From the NCBI GenBank assembly GCA_025201345.1, contig JAIXMG010000001.1, forward strand, positions 2,356,001 to 2,420,000: DNA of 64,000 bases, written 5' to 3'. The position numbers and the translations under genes were made by a program. The notes beneath the pieces were generated by a model, which saw only the letters and a program-made list of their open reading frames with translations, was not told the DNA's origin and ran no database searches. This DNA comes from Thamnidium elegans (taxonomy: Eukaryota > Mucoromycota > Mucoromycetes > Mucorales > Mucoraceae). The number at the start of each line of letters is the position of its first letter. Positions within the stretch are counted from its first letter, which is position 1. This document shows positions 47,050 to 55,727 of this stretch, piece after piece.

Positions 47050-47071
47050 ACCTCAAAAATAAAGTCTTAAT

Positions 47072-47086
47072 CTACACCAAGAAACC
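47072..47086. repeat. Right copy of 15-bp target-site duplication
   Basis: CTACACCAAGAAACC, identical to 41059-41073. It is a 15-nt tRNA-Val 5' fragment with no other tRNA sequence after it. Confidence 0.85.
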
Positions 47087-47209
47087 CTTTTTATTTTGTT
47101 AACCTAAAAAATGCTGATCATTTAAATAGCGTAGAATTCAAGGGTCCGGTCCGCGCCAGTCCGGATGGTCCGGCTCAAGGTGAAGACCTTATGGATATCC
47201 CGGTTGAAA

Positions 47210-49100
47210 TCGAGCTTAGGCTCAAAAAGATTAACCGGAAAAATAAGGAAACAACAAAATGAACCATCATTAATTGAAGACTCTTCTGATGATGATATTA
47301 TCGACAACAACAATGATAGCAACAATAGCAACAACAAAAACAACAGCAACAACAATAACGTCAGCACTTTAACTATAAGCCGCTTAACTACTTAGAAAAT
47401 AAAGTCGCTGATGTTGTGGTAAAATCATCCATAAAATATAATATAGAATAGTCGATGAGTTCATCGATTATAAGACATAAAACTTTAGGTATCAAAATGA
47501 ACCTTATAAAAAAAAGCACAGGATCTAAAAATCAAGACCCTCAGGCTATAAAAGTCAATAGATCAAATCTAAGTGTAACGATCAATCACAATAGCGTGAC
47601 CACTATTGTAAAAGACTATAAATAAGAAATCATAGTTAGCAATCCCTTTTACGTGGATTGATTTTTACAATTAAAATAAGAATCTTATTCACCTGTTTTT
47701 ATTAATTTTTCTGTGTTAAATCAAAGTATTTCTCCACAGATATCATGGAACAAATGATAAAAGAAAATACTGAATTAAAAAATGAAGTAAAAAAATTAAA
47801 AAACATTATAAAAATTTTTTATAACATGCAAACTAAAAAAAATACTGAACAGTTAACTGCACAAAAAAACATACAAGAAAATAATGAACATATAACCGAA
47901 AATACGACTTCTAGTAGTTTAGATATAGAAGAATCTGATTATCCTACCTTATCAACAAACAATCTACCGCCAGAAGAAATCATTGGTGAGGCCCCTCTCT
48001 CTTATGGTCAAGTTACAAAAAATAAAAACAAACAAAATAGAAAAAAAAACATTCGGTATCCGGCCCACAACCCAACTGAAAAGGATTTAACTATAGCAGA
48101 AAGAATCTTTCAAGAACGCGACCCAGAAGAAACAAATAAAGTTATATACGTTTACGTACCAGTACATAGGCGTATGAGATCTAACGAATTAAGAAAAAAA
48201 ATAATTCTTTTAGGCATCGACAACATACAAGTTTTAAATGTATACTGCCCAGATTCCACTGCTGCCAGATACTCTGTAGCACGCTCTTTTTTACCGCGAC
48301 AACTATATTTCTTTAGAACAACTGCAATCTATTTTAAAAGGAAAAAATAACAACAACCGCAATAATAACAACATTAAAAGTGGATTTTTTTTTTTGAAAA
48401 TACGCAAGATCAATGTGTACGATTAATATTTAATGGTCACAAAATATCATCAACAAAAGTAATCCGTCACCTCAACAATACTTCAGATATGGATGAGAAG
48501 AGGGTCTCTTTAGCAGCAAAAAATATCTTTCGTATTATCAACCTTCAAAGCCCTAATTCACTTATTAAAACAGTTAACAAAAAAACTACAACGTGAAAAT
48601 TATATCACCCATTGGATTTATTTACAAAGACATAACCCAATCTGGCGTATTTTCGAAGCCTATCTACAAACAAATCCATCCATAGCTAGAAACGAAGACG
48701 AACAATTAATACAACTGAAAAAAAAAATCATAGAATGGCGAAAACAAAACCTAAAACAATTACAATCAAAACAAACATATCTTGGACTCTGTAACTCTGA
48801 ATTAAGAAACGATCCAGTTATGTTTATACCGATGTCAAACTATGAAAGAAGTAGAGCACTTAGGTGGCTCCCAGGTAAACCCCAAGTATGTCGAAACTGT
48901 AACAGCAATAACAGAACAACCCGCACTCACTTAACAACATGCTTACGTATTCACAGCAAATTAAACATGTCAATAGTTTATATCTCTCCAATAGATGACA
49001 TATTAAACCAATTACCAAGATATACAATTATATTTCAAGGATTTAGCAAAACTGCTAAGGGTGTTCTAAGCTCCCTTTTATTTTTATTTTTATATTCTTA
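47210..49100 (+). mobile_element. Second LINE copy, internally deleted and interrupted
   Basis: 47220-47394 matches the middle of ORF1 (acidic and Asn-rich part). After foreign sequence, 47745-48350 matches the coiled coil and RRM-like part of ORF1 (EQMIKENTELKNEVKKLKN...YVPVHRRMRSNELRKK), itself with a deletion between CPDS and ARYSVAR. At about 48390 the sequence jumps to the RT C-terminal part (NAQDQCVRLMFNGHK type) and continues to the zinc knuckle (VCRNCNSNN at about 48890). The endonuclease and RT catalytic core are missing, along with about 3 kb of sequence. It cannot transpose by itself. Confidence 0.85.
47395..47744 (+). pseudogene. Fragment of the nuclease-like family inserted in the second LINE copy
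   Basis: 47405-47545 aligns with the complement of about 50480-50600 in the decayed nuclease-like copy: the GTGGTAAAATCA donor region, the TCGATGAGTTCATCGA palindrome, then TATCAAAATGAACC and AAAAAGCACAGGATCTA. After about 47550 the similarity ends, and 47550-47744 is unassigned AT-rich sequence. It splits the LINE ORF1 homology into two pieces. Confidence 0.65.
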
Positions 49101-49151
49101 ACCTTTATTTTTCGAAATAATGTAACGTTACTTTTTTATTATTTATATGAT

Positions 49152-49344
49152 AAGAATAAAAGAATAAAAGAATAAAAGAATAAAAGAATAAAAGAATAAA
49201 AGAATAAAAGAATAAAAGAATAAAAGAATAAAAGAATAAAAGAATAAAAGAATAAAAGAATAAAAGAATAAAAGAATAAAAGAATAAAAGAATAAAAGAA
49301 CAAAAGAACAAAAGAATAAAAGAACAAAAGAATAAAAGAATAAA
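49152..49344. repeat. Octamer minisatellite (AAGAATAA)n, about 24 units
   Basis: A nearly perfect 8-bp tandem array, with a few C substitutions near its end (AAGAACAA). It begins about 50 bp after the end of LINE-copy similarity and runs directly into the decayed nuclease-like gene. It reads open on the minus strand (repeated FYSFILLF), which is an artefact of the repeat. Confidence 0.95.
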
Positions 49345-49346
49345 AT

Positions 49347-50780
49347 AATTTAAGTTTTGTTCTTCTTCACAACCTTCTCTTGTGATGATGATGTTTGTGG
49401 CATATCTTCTTCCTCTGACTCGTCCCAATACTGAGTGAGCCATTCTGAACTATTCCTGTTGTTGTCGTCTTCATCACTTTCTTGAATAATATTGTACGTG
49501 TTTTTAGCAATATCTTTAATAACCCAAGCAATATATATGACAGGAAGTATAGTAGACCCAAAGTTTGAAATATTATTTGATACATGGTATGTTTTATATT
49601 TTTGGGTTCTTGTGATGTACCTTGTAGGTCTATCTGCTCTTACAACATAAGATTGAAGTCCAGAATGTATAAATCCGACGGTTTGCAATTTCTTATAATC
49701 ATCATTACGAAATAAAATATTATCAAGCATGTCTTTAAGACATTTACGTAATTTAACGAAACTTTCTTCAAGCCGTTTAGTAGCTTGATCTCTGTCATAA
49801 TCCTTTCCGGCCTCAGAAGCACCGTATTCTTCAACTTCATCATGACCACATGATTGCTTAGTAAAGATCATGCCACATTTACTTCCTATCTTCTTTCTTT
49901 TGAGTGGCTCCAAGCCCGCAACCGACCTTCCTTTGCTTTTTCTTTTATTGGAGCTTGAGCTGCTTGTCTCCCCTCTAACGTTACAGGAAAGCTAGTATCA
50001 AAATAGAATTAAAAATTCGTAACTCCCATAAATTTACCTTGAAACTTCGATTTCCTCTTCACCGTTAAACACTGTATCGATGAAGTGTCAGACATGAGCC
50101 ATGTACCACTCTTCACTATGGTTTTTCTTTAAATTGCCAGCTCCGTACTCACGAAGAAAAGATTACACGGTGGAGCGAACCCAATCAAAATCATGGGATT
50201 CTTTGTGGTTATATTCTTCGTCGAAACCTTGAAACTGGAGGATTCGGTTTCTCAAATCCGAGGAGCTGTTCTTATTGAATGATTTAATAAAATCACGTCG
50301 CTTTGTTGGCATTATAGGAAGTTTCTTTTCTTCAAATGATTTTATCCCCTCAAGTTCAGTAGGAGTAGAAACTTCATACTTCGTGTAATAAGAATCTTTA
50401 TGGTCAAATGTAAATGAATGTGACAGATATTCTTGTTGACATTGTATTCCAAATGCGAACAATTCATCTTGATTGCTAGATCCTGTGCTTTTTTCATACG
50501 GTTCATTTTGATACCTTACGTATGTTATGTTTTATAATCGATGAGTTCATCGATTTTTCTATATTCTATTTTATGTGTGATTTTACCACAGTATCATGCG
50601 TAAAAATGTTTTATTTACTTTGTTATTAGACTTTCTAGCATCTCTTGCCCATTTGACAAGCTCAGCGTTTTTTTTCTGTCTTAAGCTACGGTTGGCAATT
50701 GTCTTTACCGCTTTTCCAAATGTTTTTCTAGCAAGTTTTGAAGCTTGTAGGTTAAGCGCTTCCGAAAATTTAATTTCATT
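49347..50780 (-). pseudogene. Nuclease-like repeat-family gene, copy 2 (decayed)
   Basis: Blocks upstream to downstream on the minus strand: SEALNLQASKLARKTFGKAV with NAELVKWARDARKSNNKVNK (50765-50610), an intron-like stretch starting GTAAAATCAC, then STGSSNQDELFAFGIQCQQE, KLPIMPTKRRDFIKSFNK, DWVRSTV followed by TAA, REYGAGNLKKNHSEEWY with a second in-frame TGA, a likely intron (50039 to about 49993, GTAAAT..CTAG), and KRKKIGSKCGMIF, EYGASEAGKDYD, KLRKCLKDML, VGFIHSGL, RPTRYITRT and NFGSTILPVIYI. The order equals copy 1. The catalytic Asp of CDLVF is Gly here and the Lys of EAK is replaced, consistent with decay. The relation of 50781-50971 to this gene is unclear. Confidence 0.8.
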
Positions 50781-51099
50781 AAAAGTATTGAAATTTCAAT
50801 ATATGTAATAGCTTTTTGCTCCATGTTTTGATTAAGGTTATTTCTTGGTAAACCACCATTTACGCCGCCCAGTGCCAATTTAGGGAAATCCCTGCATCGA
50901 CACCACCATATCATAAGAAAATATTTAAACATTTGGTTATATAAAACGTAATTGCTTGTACATGGATTCATTGTTGAAAAAAAAAAAAAAAAAGGAAATG
51001 AAAAGGATGGAATAAATAGGTTAATTTAATAATGATAAAATGAGGGTTTATTCAACTATGATAAATAAGCTAATTTAATCATCATGATGTATTTATTAC

Positions 51100-51560
51100 A
51101 GTTTATTTTTTCACGTACTCATATGTAATTAAACTTGTTATTTGGAGATGCACGCCATAAATTGGCACCAAAGAACTGCACCATTCTAGGTTGAGAACAA
51201 AACAGGAAATGTTATTATGCTAAAGAAAAAATAAACGAATAATCATAAATTAATCATTACCAGCTCATAAGCATGTACTGTAAAAGCAACTGGGTTACTG
51301 ATGGGGCCATTTAATTCATATATTGAACCTACATAAATATTTAAATGTGAAAAGGTTAGTTTCAACATTTAAAAAAAATCTAGTCATCAGTTTACCTTTT
51401 AAAAAAGGAAGAAGTAAATCATTACGAACAAGACCAGGCGTAACATCTTTGTAGCAGCCCAAGTAGGTGCGGCACTTTCCTCGACTTTAGGCTATAACTT
51501 CTTTAAGTACGAATGGAACAACATCATCCTTGGCGAAAGTAATAGATAAATAGATTTTAT
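51100..51560 (-). pseudogene. Unidentified spliced gene remnant
   Basis: On the minus strand, ITFAKDDVVPFVLKEVIA meets a stop, then CYKDVTPGLVRNDLLLPFLK ends at a donor (AAAAG|GTAAAC). An acceptor TATTTATGTAG leads into SIYELNGPISNPVAFTVHAY, ending at GAGCTG|GTAATG. A third exon may start after AACCTAG near 51188. The text is convincingly protein-like and spliced, but an internal stop and the lack of a beginning suggest a relic. I do not recognise the family. Confidence 0.4.
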
Positions 51561-52496
51561 CTTTATGGTTTTCAAGAGGGAGTCAAAAGTGATACATTAA
51601 ACAAGAAAATCCTAACATCATACAAAAAACACCAATAGGTCCATTCATTTGTATTGACATCTTTCAACTACCATTACAAAAATAAACAAAAGGAGAAGTA
51701 AACTACCTCATTGTATTTTTATTGTTGATGTTGTTGGCCTTCTGAAATAACCAAGTCTTTCGTATATGAACCCATTTAGCTTATAATTATACTATATTTT
51801 TATACCCTTTCATTCATTTCTAAAGTCTATAAAAAGGCTCTTAATTTCAATCAATAAACAACAACCTTTTTCAGTCTGATAAAACTTTCTGTTCTTTTAT
51901 TTTTTGATATTCATCGTTAAATATCACATTCTGCATCATCACCTGGAGAGTGCCTAATTATCTATCAAGTCAATTTCGGAAACAATCGGATACATAACCC
52001 TTTCATAGATGAGCACAATTTATATGGATTGATCATAACAACATATCTGATTAATAGCCAATATATTGCGGATGAGTTCATTTTTAGCTAAAAGTTTAAC
52101 AAAACCACTAGTGGAGATGGAACTTGTTTTAAAAGAGGATGTAAAAGGAAAATAAAAATAAAAAACATAAGGGAAAAGGTTACGTAAAACTATTCAGGGA
52201 TCCCATTCAAAAGAATGTGTATTTGTCGATTAATAGTTGTGTTAATTGAGTCGGCAATAAAAGGAATATCCTTCATAATGAGTTGCCAAAAGGCGTTTCA
52301 AATATAAAATTGAGTGATCCAGACAATTACAAAGAGAGGCACATACTGATTTGATCAATACCACTTACAAAAGAAACCAGAAAATAAATAAAATGTATTT
52401 TAGTACCCTTAGCTCACTTAACTTTACTTCCTTTTTTTTATGATTAAATATTTATTTTATAATATGTTGCTCGTATATCACTACACTGATACCCTT
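51561..52496. other. Intergenic, 936 bp
   Basis: AT-rich, with no ORF above background and no RNA gene seen. Short runs such as AGTTTTTAACAAAACCACT are not repeated elsewhere in the window as far as I can tell. Confidence 0.5.
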
Positions 52497-52820
52497 TTAG
52501 ATATCTGTCTTTTGCTTCTTGGCAGTTTGCATTTCTGTCGTTTCAGGTCGATCAACCGACATGGCTGAATCATTTGGTTCTTCTTCATCCTCTTGATTCA
52601 TTTCTTTTTGCTCCTGTTCTCTTTCGTCTTGCTCAACTGTAGAAATAGTAACAATGGTTTGTTTAGCCTTCTTTTCGTCTTCTAAAATTTTAGTTAAAAA
52701 AGTATTGACATGGCCTTGTAAATCGATAATAGAAGCTGTTAAGGGTTTTCTTGTATCTAAAGGTACTTCTATAACGTGATTTGTACTATTTGAAACGTAA
52801 GTTGCTTTAAGAGTTGACAT
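52497..52820 (-). CDS. Small acidic protein, EKC/KEOPS subunit Gon7-like
   Basis: 107 aa, intronless, ATG 52820. The N-terminal half is ordered: a beta-like start (LKATYVSNSTNHVIEVPL) and a helix ASIIDLQGHVNTFLTKILED followed by EKKAK. The C-terminal half is disordered and acidic (NQEDEEEPNDSAMSVD) and ends in KKQKTDI. The short length and the LQxxVNxFLTxxLExxKKA helix fit the Gon7 family, a small subunit of the KEOPS complex that makes tRNA t6A. The similarity is short, so other small acidic proteins cannot be excluded. Confidence 0.5.
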   Translation of the reverse strand: MSTLKATYVSNSTNHVIEVPLDTRKPLTASIIDLQGHVNTFLTKILEDEKKAKQTIVTISTVEQDEREQEQKEMNQEDEEEPNDSAMSVDRPETTEMQTAKKQKTDI

Positions 52821-53427
52821 GATTAGTTTTTGATTATGAAAAAAGCTGAAAAAGTTCGTGAAGGTTTGACTTTTAAGAACAGTCTCGTTTTGTCAGCATA
52901 ATTATATATCCGAGTAACAAAACTGAAGCTGTCTATTTTCACTCTTCTTTATTTCACCATTATTTTGCTAACTTTATACAACACTTTGCAATATTGATTT
53001 TTAATTATTGTTATTATGTATAACTTAGTTACACTGGCCAATATAGTCAACGACAGCTATAGATTGTATACAATTTATTTCTTGCTGAAAACAGAAGCTA
53101 TCTGACATCAGTATAATAAACGCATTCGTTTAAAGCAAGACCTTTTTTTTTATAGTAGTATCATATGCCTATTTCATATAATAAAACTATTTATTTTAAG
53201 CTATATTAATTAGACGTAAGGCTTAATTAAATTTTTTTTTAATCATTTAATGTCTGGATAGTTCTTTTTATTTCGTCGTCATATCTGTGTAACGACATTG
53301 TGTGTAGGAATAGAAGTAACAGTACCTTGATGCAGAAGATTTTTAGCGCTATAATGTATAATAATAAAAACATTTTGTATTGTAATAATTAATTCTTTTG
53401 ATATTATAAAAAGTAATACTTTTGATA
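52821..53427. other. Intergenic, 607 bp, containing one copy of a duplicated segment
   Basis: About 53105-53230 (ATAAACGCATTCGTTTAAAGCAAGAC...) resembles 53675-53790 (ATAAACACTTTCGTTTAAAACAAGAC...) in the same orientation, with about 75-80% identity by eye. The remainder is the promoter flank of the Gon7-like gene and AT-rich DNA. Confidence 0.5.
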
Positions 53428-53612
53428 TACAGTTGTGGCTCTATTTACGGGTGGCCAAAAATTTCAGGAAATCCTTAAATCAACTATTAGCGATAATAGT
53501 GGTGTTAAAGCGAGGGGGGGGGGGGGGGATGGAAGAAGGTGTCCTGGAGAAATCCACTCTTAAATAGAACCTACCCTTAAATTAAACACCCTTAAATATA
53601 GCCGCTACTGTA
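53428..53612. mobile_element. 185-bp MITE-like element with 24-bp TIRs
   Basis: 53428-53451 (TACAGTTGTGGCTCTATTTA, then CGGG) is the inverted complement of 53589-53612 at 20 of 24 positions. Both ends carry TA, as expected for Tc1/mariner-type target duplication. The interior is non-coding and includes a G15 run (53514-53528) and repeats of CCCTTAAAT near the right end. It lies between the two copies of the duplicated segment described at 52.8-53.8 kb. Confidence 0.6.
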
Positions 53613-55117
53613 GTCCTATCGGTTACTACTTTTCGCTACTAGTTGAACATTTTACTTTAAACTTGTACTATTTGATAGGTATATATAAACACTTTCGTTT
53701 AAAACAAGACATGTCTTTCTTTTATAACTAATAAAATTATATACTTGCTTATTATATTAGCTAGTATTAAGCCCTCCCCCCTTTTTTTTAACTATTTTAC
53801 CTAACTGCATGACTTGTAGATATTGATCTACTGTCGCGGCTATAAAAAAGAAAAGAGAGCATTGTAACTATTGAAATCGACATAAACTATATATATCTAA
53901 AATACTCGAAAGTAATGAAAAGATAAATATATATATATATCGTTCACGACAATATCAAAAGTATTATTCGCAGTAAGTATCAAAAGCATGATTCGATACA
54001 ATAACGTTCCTTCTATTATATACCTTACAGTGCTAAATGTCTCTTGTGTTAATTTACTGCTATTACTACATACTAATACTATTATACGGCTGCGTTAACG
54101 AATTAAGAAAGTATCAGAAAATAGTCCAGTTAAGTCGCGTATGTAAGTACATAACGCAACATAAAATAAAGAGTTCTAGAACACCTATCAGCGTACCAAA
54201 AAAGTATAGAAAAAAAAAAAAAAGAGCTTTAGTTTAAACAGATGTGTTTATTATACTGATATTAAATAATTTTTGTTTTTAATGGGCATTTTTCTTTTTA
54301 TTACAATTAAATTATTCAACACGTAAAATAATCATGGTATTGTATTTATACAGCTTGTTGATAAGCGCATAGGGTTTGATATAATCTTAAGATGTGATTA
54401 CTATTGAATTAAAGCTTATATTAAAAGACTCTTTTAAATGTTTAGTCGTTTAATATAATTGAGGAATAAAAGTATTCTAAAAAAGGAACACTTCTTAAGA
54501 TAAGCATGTCTAACAGAAATCGAATATAAGTGAGTAATACTGAACGCATATGTATAAGAGAGCATACAATAAAGTCGTTGATCTTGGAATACTCGCTTAA
54601 AATACTTGTCCTGACCAAAGACTATTATTCTAAGCTCTTGGTCTCAATTATACAACAATGTTATATCAATAAGAAAATACTGTATTTTAGAAACCATTTA
54701 TAGCTTGAATCAGTATGCTTCTTGGTCGGTTTGACGAGATAAAGTATAGACTTCGTTTGACAGTTTAAACCTTTTACTTATAAAAAGAAGGGTAAATACG
54801 GTATCCCGGACCGGACTAATATGCTGATACGGACATTGAAAAAAAGCAAAGCTCTGCGCCTGTACACATTGTTCGAATTGAGATGCCACAGTAGATTCCT
54901 TCTTTTTCCAAAACCATAGGTGAGTAACATAATGATTGGGGAATACTTAAAACGGGATTGTAGATACGAGAATGATATAATTAATGGATGAATTAAACGG
55001 ATGAATTATAATTGAAGATGAACTCACACAATATCGCTCTTTTTTTTCTTTTCTTATATCTTTGATACGATTTTTTTTTCTCTTTTTGAATTTGGAATGA
55101 ATTTGTAGATTATCACA
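53613..55117. other. Intergenic, 1.5 kb
   Basis: AT-rich. It contains the second copy of the duplicated segment (53675-53790) and, near 54800-54900, a short GC-richer patch (CCCGGACCGGAC). The pyrimidine-rich stretch at 55040-55110, ending in AATTTGTAG before ATTATCACAATG, is probably a 5' UTR intron of the eL34 gene. I see no ORF that I would support. Confidence 0.5.
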
Positions 55118-55586
55118 ATGGCTCAACGTCTCACATACAGACGCCGCTGTTCTTACAACACTCGCTCTAACCGCGTCAGAGCCGTCAAGACTCCTGGTAA
55201 GATCATGATTTAGACAGAGAGAGAGAAAAAAAGATAGTTACAGTTTTACTGATTACAATTGTAAATAGGTGGAAAGCTCGTCTACCAATACGAGAAGAAG
55301 CCTGTCAAGGCTCCCCGTTGTGGTGACTGTGGCGAGGCTCTCGCTGGTGTAAGTTTTTGAAAATTGAAATAATATGAGAGAAATAGTTTGTTGATATGTA
55401 TATGTGTATATGTAGATCAAGGCTCTCCGTCCTCGTGAGTTCGCTACCGTCTCCAAGACCAACAAGCACGTCTCTCGTGCCTATGGTGGTTCTCGTTGTG
55501 CTCACTGTGTCAGAAACCGTATTGTCCGTGCTTTCTTGATCGAAGAACAAAAGATTGTTAAGAAGGTCCTCAAGGCCCAAAAATAA
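55118..55586 (+). CDS. RPL34: 60S ribosomal protein eL34
   Basis: Exons 55118-55196, 55269-55348 and 55416-55586 give 109 aa. [20 protein letters not shown], then [20 protein letters not shown], the [10 protein letters not shown] and [15 protein letters not shown] zinc-type cysteine pairs, and a Lys-rich end match eL34 throughout. It is a component of the large ribosomal subunit. Codon use is strongly biased (CGT, GTC, AAG), unlike neighbouring genes, consistent with high expression. Its 3' end converges on ESF1 with 141 bp between stops. Confidence 0.98.
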
Positions 55587-55727
55587 ATCTAATGCGCTCT
55601 CACACATACACACACACAGAGACATACAATTACTCAAAAATGGTCTTTTTTTTAAAACAATAAAACCAGTTTTTTTAAAATAGTATTTTACGAGCAATGT
55701 ACAAATTATATATATATTTTATTTAAA

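Larger units (their letters stand above)
41074..47071 (+). mobile_element. Two-ORF LINE retrotransposon inserted at the 5' end of tRNA-Val
   Basis: This 6.0-kb element is bounded by a perfect 15-bp duplication. It has a 169-bp 5' UTR, ORF1 (41243-43204), ORF2 with an APE-type endonuclease and a reverse transcriptase (43197-46834, one frameshift), and a 3' UTR of about 240 bp ending AATAAAGTCTTAAT without a poly-A tail. No LTRs. Element strand is plus, transcribed away from the tRNA. The overall architecture is that of L1-like LINEs. A relation to the Mucoromycota LINEs described from Mucor pericentric regions (Grem-LINE1) is possible but untested. A second, deleted copy lies at 47.2-49.1 kb. 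Confidence 0.9.

Noticed and set aside
41074..47071. LTR retrotransposon
   Set aside because: No long terminal repeats, no protease, integrase or RNase H; the order endonuclease-RT-zinc knuckle is that of a LINE.
49152..49344. CRISPR-like tandem array
   Set aside because: Units are contiguous 8-mers without spacers, in a eukaryotic genome.
49105..49443. Long minus-strand frame with repeated FYSFILLF units
   Set aside because: It is produced by the (AAGAATAA)n array, whose 8-bp period gives an open frame by chance; the non-repeat end belongs to the decayed nuclease-like gene in another frame.
50596..50808. 70-aa plus-strand ORF
   Set aside because: The minus strand of the same bases encodes the conserved N-terminal block of the nuclease-like family.
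50705..50971. 88-aa minus-strand ORF beginning MNPCTSNYVLYN
   Set aside because: Partly overlaps the conserved block in another frame; a coding role upstream of 50780 cannot be shown.
54037..54237. 66-aa plus-strand ORF
   Set aside because: No motif, AT-driven composition (YYYYILILL), no promoter or splice context.
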